Assembly: GCA_024138025.1 (NCBI GenBank)
Contig: JAMXBD010001381.1
Coordinates: 124,001-188,000 of the forward strand
DNA: 64,000 bases
Reading direction: 5' to 3'
Source of the DNA: Combretum micranthum
Lineage: Eukaryota > Streptophyta > Magnoliopsida > Myrtales > Combretaceae
Position numbers and translations under genes: made by a program
Shown here: one piece after another, positions 37,801-50,733 of the stretch
Numbering within the stretch: position 1 is the stretch's first letter
Layout of the letters: each line of letters begins with the position of its first letter
Notes under the pieces: model-generated
What the model was told of the DNA's origin: nothing
Database searches by the model: none
What the model saw: the letters and a program-made list of their open reading frames with translations, nothing else

Positions 37801-40209
37801 GCCAAATTTTCATATTTTAATTAGGTCTTATAGAGGAAAATAACTTTATTTACATTTTATAGTATCTTTAAAGATATTGAATTATTTAGGCTATAAAGAT
37901 AGAATAGAGGATCAAGTGGGATCTTTCGCTAGCTTGACTATAATATGGTATTGAGGTAAGCTTAGTTGATTATACAAATATAAGAATATATATGTGAGTT
38001 TGTGTGTATGTTTGTTTGTTTAGAGGTGTAATTGCCATGTGACTCACATGAAAATTGGTAGTCAAATGCCTTGTGATTTGTTGCACTATAAAGTATTTCT
38101 AGTAATGTATGTTGTGTAGCAATATGCTTGGAGATGAAATTTGGATGAGTATTAATCATTGAACGTATTTATCTAATTGTGGATTGATGTTGATGGTTGG
38201 AATTCTTATTGTAGTGAAACGAAATTGAATTGATAACTTACCTAAGACTGGGTATATCCAATGGTTTTTGAGATGCGATGAAAAAGGAAATGGGATGTGA
38301 TTTAGCAGGTACACCTATGTGAGGGTGTTGACATATTTTAGGTAGTAAGGATACCTATGTTGTTATGCTAAAAACTGGGTGGTGTTAGGATACTTAGTTG
38401 TATGGGAATCCTATGCTGATATAAGAAATGAAATTGATATTATGATTATAATTAAGAATGCTGGCAAAACCATTGGATATACTTTAGTTAGGCTAAGCAA
38501 GGCCCAACAATTAATTAATTATAAGTACTAATCTATATCATAATTCTTGATATGTAAGGATTGAAACATTTCGTATCTAATAATTGAATGTCCTCTTATT
38601 AATAAGATGTGTGACATGTGTGTGTGTAATTAAATATCCTTTTGAAGTAGACATCTCATCCTTGCCATCTTTTCTTTTCAAGAGATAGAACGTTCTTTTT
38701 GGAAGTGAGAACTCAATTGTTGATTTTGTTAGGTGGGTCAGCTACATCATGTTGAGATAGGAGTTTTGATATTTTTATTTGGGGAACAGCTTAAACCTGA
38801 GCAGAACTCTTTTCAAATTTAGTAAAAGATCAACATTTAATTTACTTTTATGTTCTTGTTTAGGATGAACATTTTAAATTGTAGTTAAATAATAACAGTT
38901 GAATTTAGTCAAGTATCTAATTATTGAATTAAAAGAAAATGGAATTTATTAAATAGTTTATAATAATTTTGGAGTAGAGGTTATGGGCTGAATTAGTTGT
39001 GGGTATATCAATAGGTTGTAGTGTCATCATTACGTTATGTCCGTTCTCTTCTTTCTTCACCTTAGCCAATGCTTCCTTAATGCTAAGGAGTGGTTGTTTT
39101 TAGAGAAACCATCCTTACACTTCATCTACATCAGAGTTCAACCTTTTGAGAAATCAAAGATCGAATCTTTCTCAACTATTTACTTATATTTTAAACCCTT
39201 CAATACACTTTTAGTTTATGTCATAGAAGAGATCCATCTCCTCCTATAATTGTTCCAATAAATTCTAATACTAGGTAAAACTTAAATTATCTTAGCAAGT
39301 TGTTTGAAGTCAAGATTAGGTCTTAAAACACTAGGAGGTGTTTTTTCAAATCAGAATAATCTCTTGAACGTTGTCTCAAATGTCCTTGGAAGTTTCATAG
39401 AACATGTATGCTCTTCTAATTTTAGGCTCTATTGAGTTTGTCAGTCATTCCATCACTAGGGAGTTTTTCGCTTCTTGGGAACCACATTTTGTTGTACTTA
39501 AATCTAGAGCCCTTATAGTATCATTTAAATATCTAAATTTACCATGGCTTTGAATCAAAAAGTCCATCGATTGAAACCATATGTGAAAGTTCTCTCCATT
39601 CAATTTGTGTTAAATTATTTGGAGAGAACTTTAATCTAACATGAGGACTGGCAGGTTAGTCTTGCTTCGACTAGGGTCATTAAGTATAAATGTGTAAAAC
39701 CTTAGCTTTGTCCTAGGTGATGCATTTTGTGTCATGTTTGGTGCGCAAGAGTTCTTTGGAATGTAATATATTCAAATGGGAGGAGTGGAATAGAATTGAA
39801 CAAGTAGCAAACTGATAAGTCTATTCATTTGTTTAGGTACATATATGGAATGCATGTGCTATTTATAAAAATACCCTTAATAACGAATGTGAATAATAAA
39901 TATGTTAGGAGATAAAAATGTAATTGTAGTATTAATCACCAATGGAGGCAAAATGGAATTGTGATTCCTCTTCTTAAAAGCAGAATCAAATTCTCTCTCA
40001 AAATCGAAATTATGATTCTGGCTTTAAAGATGTATTTGAACATGGAAGTGAGGATACAATTCGGAATCATGGGTCCTTATACATCATATAGAGGAATGCT
40101 TTTAGAAATCTAGTAAACACCTAAGGAATGCGTATTATTCACTAATTATTGTTTTTTGCAAAAATTTAATGTCTAATTATGCAAAACAACAAATAAGCAA
40201 CAACAATTA
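37801..40209. other. Gypsy LTR-like remnants and unassigned DNA
   Basis: The 37820-38560 stretch has the look of a plant Gypsy LTR interior (repeated 'gatacctatg' and 'aaaccattggatat' blocks), but I could not define ends or target duplications. The remainder to 40209 holds no recognised gene. Confidence 0.35.
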
Positions 40210-41138
40210 AAGCAAAATATATAAAGAGTGAGGTTAAAGAATATTGCATTAGGATTTAATGTGGAGTCTGATCCGACCCCCAGTCTCCACGGTCCATAGA
40301 CAATGTCTCACTTAAAGAGGATTTCACGCACTTTATTACAACCAACACCTACACAGCATAAGTACAAACACACTTGAGTTGTGCCTTTACAACAAGCTCT
40401 CAAGCATACCAGGCATAACTCAAGATTTCACTAAATCATTCACAAACTTAAGCGTAAGCTTTACAAGAAATAGCAAACTTAACAACTAGTGGTACTATAC
40501 TTGTTTTCTCTCACTTATAGAAAATAGCACAAAATACAAATCAAGCTTTAAGAGAGTGTTTAGAAGGATTAAATAGCAATTAATGAGCTCAATTAATACC
40601 CTCTAACTATCCAAACAATTGCATTTATAAGCCTCCGAAAAGCCTATTGCCCTAGAATCCCCTTAAACGGCTAGACATTAAATATCTAATGGCTAGTTGA
40701 AAAGTTGCAATAGGTTTGGAGCTTTGTGTAGTAATATGGACCTTTTGGACATTTTGTAGTAAACTAGCATTCTAATGCTCAAACAGTCTGGACTTTTGCA
40801 CAATGATTTGGACTTGTTGGTATAGCTCAACATTATTTCATATTTTAGTCATATCTCTCTCATCTGAACTCCAACTAAGGTGATTAAATGCTATAGAAAG
40901 CTTAAAGAGAGATATACAACTTTTATGTTTTAAGTTTTAAGAAATTCTCAATAAAAAAGGCCTTAAATATATTTAAATCAAACGATAACAACAAGTACAA
41001 ATAAAATCAAAGTAAAACAAGTTCAAACATATCCAAAACAAATTGAGCACTTGTTTTGCTTATTAAATATAACTTAAATATGATTAATTGAGCATTTGAT
41101 TTCTCATCAAAAGACATGTTAAGCACGTAAGTTATAAT
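40210..41138 (-). mobile_element. LTR-like repeat family, copy 2 (reverse)
   Basis: Homologous over nearly its whole length to 56203-57214 in the same orientation and to 33840-34690 in the opposite one. Shared blocks include CCCCAGTCTCCACGG versus CCTAATCTCTATAGT, CACTTGAGTTGTGC versus CACTTGAGTTATGC, and AATCAAAGTAAAACAAGTTC, which is identical in copies 2 and 3. No coding sequence is present, as expected for an LTR or LTR-derived unit. Confidence 0.65.
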
Positions 41139-43288
41139 GCCCTAATTTATGATCATTTACAATACGTGTCCATATCAGATATGGACACGCAAAAGCTCAA
41201 AGTTTACTATGACTGCAATAAACACAATAATTGCTCCAAAGTCACTCATGTGTTAATAACTCCCAATATTATTCAGTTTCACACTTGTAATAATAGTCAA
41301 CAACATAAATATCTACTAGTAATCTTTAAGAGTTAAATTAACATCCATTATTCCAACTATATAAAGACTACATGTACCACTAAAAGTTGCTCTAGTAAAC
41401 ACTAAGCTCTTGATATCCTTCAAACTCACTTCATATGACTAAAGTCTCTTATTTCCATTAATCTTCATATGTTCTCTAAGCATCACTTGAAGGGGACTTC
41501 AGTGCTAGCAATATTTCCACTAACCAATAGTAACTAACGTTACAACGTCTTACGTGATCATTACCTATACCTAAAAAAAGAAAAGTTGAGCCAAAACCCG
41601 ATACAACACTACCATAAGAACACATGAGTGAGCATACACAAATGAGTAACACACAACCCTAATTCTAATGCAACAAACAATCGATTATTATCTTTAATTT
41701 AAGTCCAACAATCAAAACAGGAATAACTTATTATCTTGACTACACACTTTATATATAATACATATATACGATGTTGGGTATTCCCTAACATCCAAGAATC
41801 TATGAGTCTATGACTCAAATCCTAAATCTACCCGCAATCATCTCCAAGTGTGTCTTCGTTAGGAACAATGTTGCATAAGGATCATCGGGGTATCGCGTTA
41901 GTATCACCAGTATTCCCGATCCACTAACCACAACCAAGTGCATGCAACACCCAAACTTAATGGTTGGATATTCAATTAGTCAAATTGAGTTCAACCTAAC
42001 AAGCGCAAGCAACAAACAAAGTAGTACACTTACCTGGAAATAGTTTCGTTCCTATCTAGTATCCACTACTTGGAGTATACATAAACAAATTGTTTAGTTC
42101 TTCTATGTGTCTTACTTAAACTCTCATTATATTCATACCACTACCGTTTATCCACTATTATAACTTAGACCATAAATTCTTAAAGTATATTTAGATTGTG
42201 AATTAAAAGTTTAGCAAATATAGTCATGTTTGGGTTGGAAAAGAATGATTTTCAGGGTATTATAACATGTATAAATTATTATACAAAGGGTATAGGATTA
42301 GGTATCACTTAAGCAAAGAAAAAGGTCATAAAAAGGTCCATGATGAGGTATATAGATGATACACGAGGGTACAAAGAGGGAACATGACCTCGTGTTTCTC
42401 CTTATGTTCTTTTCTAAGCACAAAATTTAAAACATCAAGAGGAACACAACAAAAAACATGGGGTCATGTATATGTCGTGTTCTTTTTGCTTTCCTTCATA
42501 ATTGAAAGCACATAGAGAAACATAGCTTGATATATGTAGTCGTGCACTAGCCATGTTTTTTTGGAAAACATGAATTTTCACACTTAGAGAGATATATGGC
42601 TTGAAACATGGGACTGTGTATAGGACGTATACTTTAGGAAATGCCCTATTTCGCATTTTCCTTTTATTTCTAAATCAACACTTGATTAAACCCATTCTTA
42701 ATCTTGTTTCATCACTTTGACACCTCTTTCACGTGTTTTGATCACTTAAACATCAAATACACATTGATTACTCAATAATAGCAAAACCATTGTCTAAAAG
42801 ATCAAGATTTCTATAAATTGGCATTACCTTCTTAAATCCTTTGTTCTTTTCTTCTTCTCAAAGTCCTAAAATCTTTACTCCTTAATATTTTCTCTAGAAT
42901 CTTCTTGATAACTCATTGTCCTTTACTATAAAGCACTACTATCAACATTAGAAACCAAGACTTCATCATCCATGTGGCCATATTGTTGGAAATATTATGG
43001 AAATGAAAAGATACTTACTTACCGTAGATTTTCATTTTGGATATCTTCAGGAAGTCTTCAAGGGTTATCACGATGGTTTGGAAATTAAAGCAGAGTTTTC
43101 GAGATATATGTTGAAGAAAGAAAGTGTAGAAAAGTGAAAATAGTTACTATTATGATTTTTTGATACTTTAAATCAGCTAACGCTTCTTTTTAAACTTCTA
43201 GATAGATGGACAACTCTACCCTTATTAAATATTCCAAAATTACTTCATTACCCTTGATTATAATTATTTTATTTCAGGGTATTTCACA
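41139..43288 (-). mobile_element. Gypsy-type LTR remnants (reverse)
   Basis: Read on the minus strand, two LTR-like starts appear: TGTGAAATACCCTGAAAT at 43288 and TGTTATAATACCCTGAAAA at 42270. Between and beyond them lie leader-like and GC-richer blocks (for example 41830-41990) similar in style to the solo LTR at 434-2309. No gag or pol is visible. The two starts may be nested or tandem LTRs; boundaries are not resolved. Confidence 0.45.
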
Positions 43289-44078
43289 AGTTCAATAATC
43301 TTCTCCTTTTTGATGAAAACAATCATGCACAATTAACTTCCCTTCAATTTAATACTCCCCCTAAGTTAACCATTCGGGCTTTAAAAGTATTTTCTCAACT
43401 TAGTTCAAAAACTTCATTCATAACTCAAATGAATTCTATGTTACACTTAATTTCCAAAGATATCACACACATACACACTTAAACATGTTAATTGTGTACA
43501 CATTTCTCCCCTTATGGACTTAGAAAAAAAGGCAAACCCAACACATGCCATAAAAAGAGAAAAGCACAAGTCACATGCAAGTTTTAAGGCGTGTTTGAGC
43601 TGCTCCAACTCATGTAAAACCACATATCACAAATTTGTACATGTTTTAGTTAAAAATAGCATGATAAGATTTCAAAAGCCCATAAATTTGTCTAAAAACC
43701 ATTTTCAATAAAATTCTTCATTCTCACAAGTCTTTTAAGCTTCATTAAGCATGTCAAATATTGTTTATGCATCAAAGAAATGAAAATCCATTTTCATGCA
43801 TTCAAAACTCAATTTTAGCACAACTTTAGTTCAAAAACATGTACCAAAACCACATGTCATAAAAAACTTCACGACGAAAACTTCAAGCAAGTTAAAAAAG
43901 TTATATAAAACAAGTTGTAACTAAACAAACTCACATAAGTTCATACATCACAAATTTCTGCATGTTTTAGTCATTAAAAGCATGGACTTTCCTCAAAAGT
44001 CGGCACAAATTTGTCTAAAAATATTTTCATTTAGATTTGAACACTCATATAGGTTTGTTTAAATCCAGTAAGCATGAC
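43289..44078 (-). mobile_element. Noncoding tail resembling a Copia 3' internal region, with internal duplication
   Basis: On the minus strand the segment near 43380-43300 contains GGGGGAGTATTAAATTG followed by CATGATTGTTTTCATCAAAA, a pattern found between pol and the 3' LTR of many plant Copia elements. A block of about 90 bp at 43619-43710 recurs, diverged, at 43945-44030 (CATCACAAATTT.TGCATGTTTTAGT). No pol frame remains. Confidence 0.4.
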
Positions 44079-46157
44079 TGTCGAGCTTGGATTTTTCATT
44101 TCTGGTTTGATTCCTTTTAATTCAATCCATATTAAACCCGAACCCATTTAATACAGACCCTCGACTAGGAATTAAAAGAAATTTAATTTTTGAAAAACAT
44201 TATGGAGTCGCCACCCGATTAGAATCTGGAAAAATTATAATATAAGATTAATGGTTGGTTAATCTTAACTTAGATACTAGTCTGTAAAAAAAATCTAATT
44301 TAAAACCAAATTTTATAAATCAGAAATTCTTGATTCGGAGACTACACTATTAAAACTATATGGTTACACACTTAAAATTCATAATTTAAAATTTATCCTT
44401 TTAATACTAAAAAATGAATCAAATATCATGAATTCCTAAATTTACAATTTTATATACAAATTGATGGCAAGACTGTTTAATATTTACAATAAATTAATTA
44501 ACTCAAAATTTACAAGATAATATGATGGAACAAAAAAATATTTTTTAGATTTTATGTCGCCTCGAAAGTGTCTACATATCCGCTAATTGGGATTAGACGT
44601 TACGTAGTTCTTTTCATAAAAAATTAATTTGTTGGTTCACTTTAGGTTTTTGAATTCTTTTCATTTTAGCTTTCTTAATTTTTGAGATTTTTAGAAAATC
44701 CAGAATTTTCAATATGAGCTTATAAGCTATCAAATTTACTTGTATTTAAAAATAAAATTTTTTCTAAGTGACAACCTTTTCCATTCATATTTCCTTTTTT
44801 TATTTTTTGAAAAGAAAACAATACCATGTAAATTCCATATCTATATATATATATATTTTATCATTTTTCTTCTTTTTTTATTATTTATAATAATAATAAT
44901 ATAAATATAATATAATATAACTTACCTGGATATTGGATTCGGGTTAAACTTGGATCTATCGGATTCGAATCTGGTCAGTTCGGGTCGGATCTTGCGGCGG
45001 CTAATCGGAGAAACTTGTCGGAGAAGCATCGGGGCGGTTAGAGAAGTTCAAAAACCACCACTTTGGATGATTTTGGATAGCCAAAATCGCTGGACAAACC
45101 AATTAAAGGGAGGCAAACACTCTTAAGGTGGTGGTTTGGTTCAAAAATAGGTGAAGAATAGTGGTTCGAAACTTCGAAATGGAGGCCGATGGTGATTCTT
45201 GTTGGAAGTGGTGGCTCAGCTTTTACGATCAATCTAAAGCTCTAAAAAGATAGATCAAGAACCCTTATTGCTTCCTATCAAACTCAATTCCTTCGAAAAC
45301 TTCCTAAATCTAATGAATTCGAAAATTTCGAATTCGAACTAAAAACTCCGATCTTAGATTCGAATCACCTTGAGCATTTCTTGTGATGTTTGATGTTGTG
45401 GATGCCAAGAATGATGAATTCGACCCCTATTTATACTAATTAGAGGTCGAATTAGGTGGAAATTCATTGAATTTGAAGAGAACACTCACACACAAATTTA
45501 GGTCCCCGAGCTTTGATTGATCACGTTTTTGTGATTTTTGAGTGTAAATGATCTTTGAAAAGAGTTGATTGTGATTAATCAAGCTTAATTCGTGATCTTG
45601 GAAGTTTAAATTGTCAAAATTAATTGAATCTTTAAACTTGGAAATTGTGACAAAAAACGCATATTCGTCGATTTTCAATCTTAAATTAAAGTACCAAAAT
45701 TTGATTTTTGAAACCAAACTTTGACTCAAATTTGTACTACTCCAAGCGCCCTTCCAGGCCATTGGCCATTGGCCTGCGCCTCGTTTTCTTTTGTAAACAA
45801 TTTGTATTTAAGGTTTTTCCAAAATATTAGATATAATAAATAAACCTAATTTAATTAATTCCAAAATAAATTTATAATAAAAACTAGTATTATATCAAGC
45901 CTAAAAATATTTTATAAAATTATTATTATTTATTATATATATTTTTCTTTTTTCTTAATTTTTTTCTTTTTTATTTCTCTCTTTTTTCTTCTCTTTTTTT
46001 AAATCTTTTTATTTATTTATTTCCTTTCCTTCTCTCTCCCTTTTTTATATATATTTTTATTTTTTTTTGTAATATTTGTAATAATCCGCGAGCTTAACAT
46101 TATATTAATTTTTATTATAAATTAAAGCATTAAATGGGTAAAAATGGGGTGTCTACA
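44079..46157 (-). repeat. 3' LTR of the gag-only Gypsy element
   Basis: On the + strand it runs from TGTCGAGCTTGG to GGGTGTCTACA, giving TG...CA ends and 2079 bp. Positions 44079-45742 match 52042-53703 almost base for base in length (1664 versus 1662 bp), with scattered substitutions. A minus-strand TATA box (complement of 45428-45435) marks the promoter. Confidence 0.85.
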
Positions 46158-46170
46158 GCTGCCCCTTTTT
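46158..46170 (-). other. Polypurine tract
   Basis: Directly inside the LTR, the + strand reads GCTGCCCCTTTTT, that is AAAAAGGGGCAGC on the element's sense strand. This is the expected plus-strand priming site abutting a 3' LTR. Confidence 0.7.
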
Positions 46171-46494
46171 GTGGTGAAGTTTGTTAAAACTTCATTACAA
46201 AGACAAAAAGAGACCCCATTTTTATTTTCTTGAAAACTCATGGCCAATCTATTGGTAAAAGCGGTGCCCTTGCAAAAAGTCCACTGAGGTGATTTGGCTG
46301 AAACAAATGATGGTTTTGTGATTCCGAACCTTGGACAGGTGATAACGGCTTTCAGTGAAGTTACTATATTATTGAAGGTTATCTCCCCCTTACCACTAGA
46401 AAAGGCTCAAATGAACTCCAATTCCTATGCTTTTACATTTTTATTGAAGATTTTCTCTTTTTTTTTTGGAAACTTCCACTTTTCAGACTCTTAA

Positions 46495-47275
46495 CTGGAC
46501 AACGCTCCTTTGAGTAGGTGATCCAAAACTGGGATAGTGCTCCTGTGAGCAGGTGATCCTAAAACTTGACTGGATTTGATTGGACAATGCTCCTTTAAGT
46601 AGGCGATCCCTATACTTGAATGGATTTGATTTGGATGATGTTCCTTTGAGCGGGTGATATGAAACTAGGATAGCACTCCTTTGAGCAGGCGATCCTAATA
46701 CTTAACTGGATTTGATTTGGATGATACTCCCTTAAGCAGGTGATCCAAGACAGCGCTTCTTTGAGCAGGCGATCCTAATACTTGATTGGATTTGATTTGG
46801 ACGACGCTCTTTTGAGTAGGTGATCCAAAACTAGGACAGTGCCCCTTTGACCAAGTGATCCTAATACTTGATTTGATTTGGACGACGCTCCTTTGAGTAT
46901 GTGATCCAAAACTAGGAGAGCGCTCCTTTAAGCAGGCGATCCTCATACTTGACTGGATTTGATTTGAACGATACTCCTTTGAGTAGGTGATCCAAAACTA
47001 GGATAACGCTCCTTTGAGCAGGCCATCCTAATACTTGATTGCATTTGATTTGGATTTGGATCACGCTCCTTTGAGCAAGCGATCCTAATACTATACTAAA
47101 TTTGATTTGGATGACGCTCCTTTGAGCAGGTGATCCAAAACTAGGACAATGCTCCTTTGAGCAGGCGATCCTAATACTTGACTAGATTTGATTTGGATGA
47201 CGTTTTTTTGAGCAGGTGATCTAAAACTAGGACATCGCTCCTTTGAGCAGGCGATCCTAATACTTGATCGGATTG
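46495..47275 (-). repeat. Tandem array, about 86-bp unit, in the element's 3' noncoding region
   Basis: About nine diverged units of 86 bp, each made of two half-units sharing CTCCTTTGAGCAGG and GATCC. For example GATGACGCTCC at 47110 recurs at 47196. Because 86 is not a multiple of 3, the repeated peptides seen on the minus strand (GSPAQRS, KERCPSF) change frame between units, which argues against coding. Hypervariable tandem repeats before the 3' LTR are known in Tat-lineage Gypsy elements. Confidence 0.85.
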
Positions 47276-48806
47276 TTTCTTTTCTTCTTTTGTTAACAAA
47301 AATCTTTTCCCCTTTCTTTTTAATTTCTTCTTTTGACAAACTAAAGACTTTTTTTTTTAATTCTCTTTTCCTTTTTTTTTTTTTAAAGCTTTTGAACCAA
47401 AACTTTCGTTCTCTTTTTTTTTTTTTGAAAAAAAAATTTATGGAAAAGTCTGAGGAAAAAATTTTATGACAGATTCCTTTTGAAAAGTGAGTTTTGCAAA
47501 TAAGCAATTTGCTAACAAGTAAAGAGTCCTATTGACTTCAAAGTTGCAGATAAGCAACAGCCTCTCCCTTATTGTTTTTCCATTCATTTCTTCCTCTGAA
47601 GATCATTTCTTGGTGGCCTTTTTCTATGAGGGGCAACAACCTCCAATTTGACTTTTTGATGCTGTGGCAAATGAACTCTTATGTTTTTCATCATTGAATT
47701 GAATATCTTATGCTTAATGTATTTAGTCAAAGAGGACTTCCTCACACTCCCTTTGGCTTATTTTCATATATGGCTCAGATTCCCAAAATTTCAGTCTGGT
47801 TTATAAATGATACGTTTTAGTTAATCTGCCAGGTCTGTTTTCAGGATGTAACTTAGGCTTTTAGTTATTGGCTTGTAATAAAAGAATATCATGTGCATGC
47901 TATTTAGCAAATTTTAAATTCACATCTCTTCGGGTTTTACAAGTCAAAAACTTTTTCAAGATAACTAAAGCGGGCTTGCCCTGGTTTCAAAATTAACTTT
48001 TATTAATGATAATTTATCTCCAATAATGAAAAGAGCCTTTGTTAGATGTTGGTAATTGGGATTCTAATTCTTGCATGTGATGGAGATGGGTTGTAAGCGT
48101 ATTTGGGTTTTGAAGTATGTCCATTTTTTTTTTTTGGCTCAGACACTTTCTTTCCTTTTTATTTTCTTTCAACCTTTCTTTTTTTTTTTTTATCTCTTTT
48201 ATTTATTTATTTTTTGCTTCAAAGTGTTTGACTTGTGCGTGGCCTTTGTGTATGGAGTTGAGGCTCTCTCTTCATTACAAAAGATTTATATTATCATTAA
48301 CAAAATTTCACTTTTGAATTGATGTAACTGTGGCGAGCATAAATTAGTTAATCTGTGTCTCCTGATTAACAACCCTTACCTCTTGATGCCCCATTGCGGA
48401 GTAGTTCTTGACAGGGCTTAATTTTGTAGAAATCACTTCTTTAAAAAGGTCCAATGGGGTTAACAAGGGGTAAGTGTATTTAATTTATTGAAATGAATGC
48501 CTGGTATCATTTTAACTTACGTACCAAGCTCAAAACAGACCTCCTTTAAGGGATGAGCCTTATAAGTTACCTTAACATCACTCAACTCTTAAGTGTTTCC
48601 TGGTTAGTGTTTGGTAATCGGTTGCCTCTTTTCATCCCAAAAATTTTCAAGTGATAAGACATTCGCAAACGAACATTCATTCAAATTGCCCCTTGAGTTC
48701 AAATTATCCTATAAAAGACATATTTCTAGCAAAAGGATAGAGGATTCATTCATTTGTTTTCATTACAAAGATAAGCACTATCATAAATCCTCTTTCTTTG
48801 TTTTTA
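47276..48806 (-). other. Noncoding internal region of the gag-only element
   Basis: This is where protease and pol should begin after gag. I see only T-rich tracts, short frames and no DTGA, YLDD or HHCC-type motif. It is too short for a full pol. Confidence 0.6.
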
Positions 48807-50733
48807 TTAATCTCTTATAGAATGCTTGCCCCTATTGATATTGGCCGATAAGTTCAACTGCTGTAGATGATATGCTACCTTATCAGATGGTAACAGTAAA
48901 CTCTCGATACTTGAAGAGGACTTGCTTGAAATCTTTGTAGGAGTTTGGATAGAGTTACTTCTACTAATTATCTCAATAGATTCCAGGAGGTCTGGTTGGA
49001 TAAGCTCAGCATTAATTAAATCTTAGACTTTGTGCTTTAACCTCCAATAATCCTTTGTAGAATGGCTTAATTGACCCATATGGTATTCGCATTGGGAATC
49101 AGGATCATATTTCTTGGGCCTGTACCCTTTTTTCGAGATTTTATATGCTATCATGTTTCGATTCTTCAACTGGTTAAAGACTCGGACCATTGGAATCCTG
49201 AATTGTGTAAAGTGCCTTTGTTGAGCTTGTTTATTCTGGCCCAATGCTTTTGAAGTCGGAGGCTTCATCTCTTGTCTCATCTCTTTTGGCTCATTATCAA
49301 TTTTGCAACATGATGCTTCTTCTTGAGTCTCAAGAGATGGTACTTTGCTAGCATTAAGATTTAAATGTTGGAGCTTTTCTAACACGTACTTCATAACCCA
49401 TTCTAGGGTTTCAACCCTTCTTGCTATTGCTGAGAGTCTCTATTCTAGCTCCTCATGTGACTCTTTTTTTTGGATGCCTTCAATTTGATCCTTATGTTGC
49501 AAATAACTTCTTCGATCTGATGTGTCACCAACATCTTCTATATGAAGCATGTTGATGCTGTTGAAGTCAGATGTTGGATCACCCACGAATTGTAATTGAA
49601 TCATTTTTGAGTCAATCAAATCCTAAATTTTGTTCTTTAATTCCCAACAAGCATCAGTAGTATGCCCTTGTTGACCCATGTGGTATTCCCATTGTGCATG
49701 AGGATTGTATTTTCGTGGTTTATACCCTAGAACTGGCTCTTTAGGGTGTAACAAGTGGTCCTTTTGTAGTTAGTTCATGGTAAACTTGAGATAGGGGAAT
49801 GAGGATATGGGTGAATTTCCTCCTTGATGTCAGTGTAGGCTTGTTATAGTTTTGTTTGCTTGTTGTGTTAACTGCGGCCTCTTTCACCATAGGTTCTTCA
49901 TCAACTCCTTTGTGAATTTGAAGCTTTCCAGAAATAAGGGCATTCTCGATTCTACACCCTGTCATTATTATCTCGGAGAAGTTTGCTAAAAGTCTCCTCC
50001 ATTGCTGGACATAGCTACTAACGAGAATGGGTATAGCGACCATAGCTACTAACGCCCTCCATCGCTGGACATATTCCTTAAAAGTCTCCTCTTTTTTCTT
50101 CTTCGTGTTATTTAGATCTCATACTGATGGTGTCATCTCAATGTTGAATTTTTACTGATTGAAGAATGCCCTTGCTAACTTGTCCCACGTGTCAATCTCT
50201 TGATGATCCAATTGGGCATACCAGACCAGTGCTAGTCCTGTGAGACTATCCTAGACAGTTTGCACCATTAATTTATCGAATTTGGCTTATTGCCCCATTC
50301 TTTGTACATAAAACCTTATGTGCATGTTAGGGCAACCGGTTTCATCGTACTTTTCAAATTCAGGTGCCTTGAATTTTTTCAAGAATGTACCTTCCTCGAA
50401 CTGTGGTAAGTTCAAGATCAAAGATTGATCAAAACCATCAAATGCGCTCATCTTTTCAAACAACTTTCTCTCCATTTCCTTAGTTCGAGCTTCAAGCTCC
50501 CTTTTAAATTCAGCAGCATCGAATTCATGTTGGGTTTCATTATTGTTAAGGGCTTGTCCATCGATTCCCTTTTGTGTTCCTGAAAGCTCTTCCCGTGATG
50601 TAGAAGCCTTGAACTGATCGAAATTCTAAGTTAGGTTTTGCATTTGTTTTGTAACCTTAAGTAACATTTGTTCCATTGAGTTAAGCCTTTACTTAGTAGA
50701 CTGATCGGAGGTGTTGTTGGTATTGTTAACCAT
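48807..50733 (-). pseudogene. Decayed Gypsy gag polyprotein
   Basis: Minus-strand ATG at 50731-50733 (MVNNTNNTSDQSTK). The retrotransposon gag domain follows: LKKFKAPEFEKYD, then WYAQLDHQEIDTWDKLARAF and KEYVQRWRALVA. The C-terminus carries two copies of a zinc-knuckle-like module, WEYHMGQQGHTTDACW (about 49690) and CEYHMGQLSHSTKDYW (about 49090), each followed by a DLI(D/N) helix start. The frame is continuous from 50733 to about 49745, then shifts by one base and continues to the TAA at 48807-48809, about 640 codons in all. At least eight in-frame stops interrupt it, mostly where a Gln or Arg codon would be one C-to-T change away. No functional protein is expected. Confidence 0.8.

Noticed and set aside
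37550..37813. Possible small Cys-rich peptide gene on the minus strand
   Set aside because: The repeated Cys motifs follow directly from the minisatellite unit, and the unit lengths (65, 72, 66) do not keep the frame by design.
46695..47507. Repeat-protein-like open frames on the minus strand
   Set aside because: The 86-bp unit is not divisible by three, so the peptide repeat shifts frame; it is better explained as noncoding tandem DNA in a retroelement.
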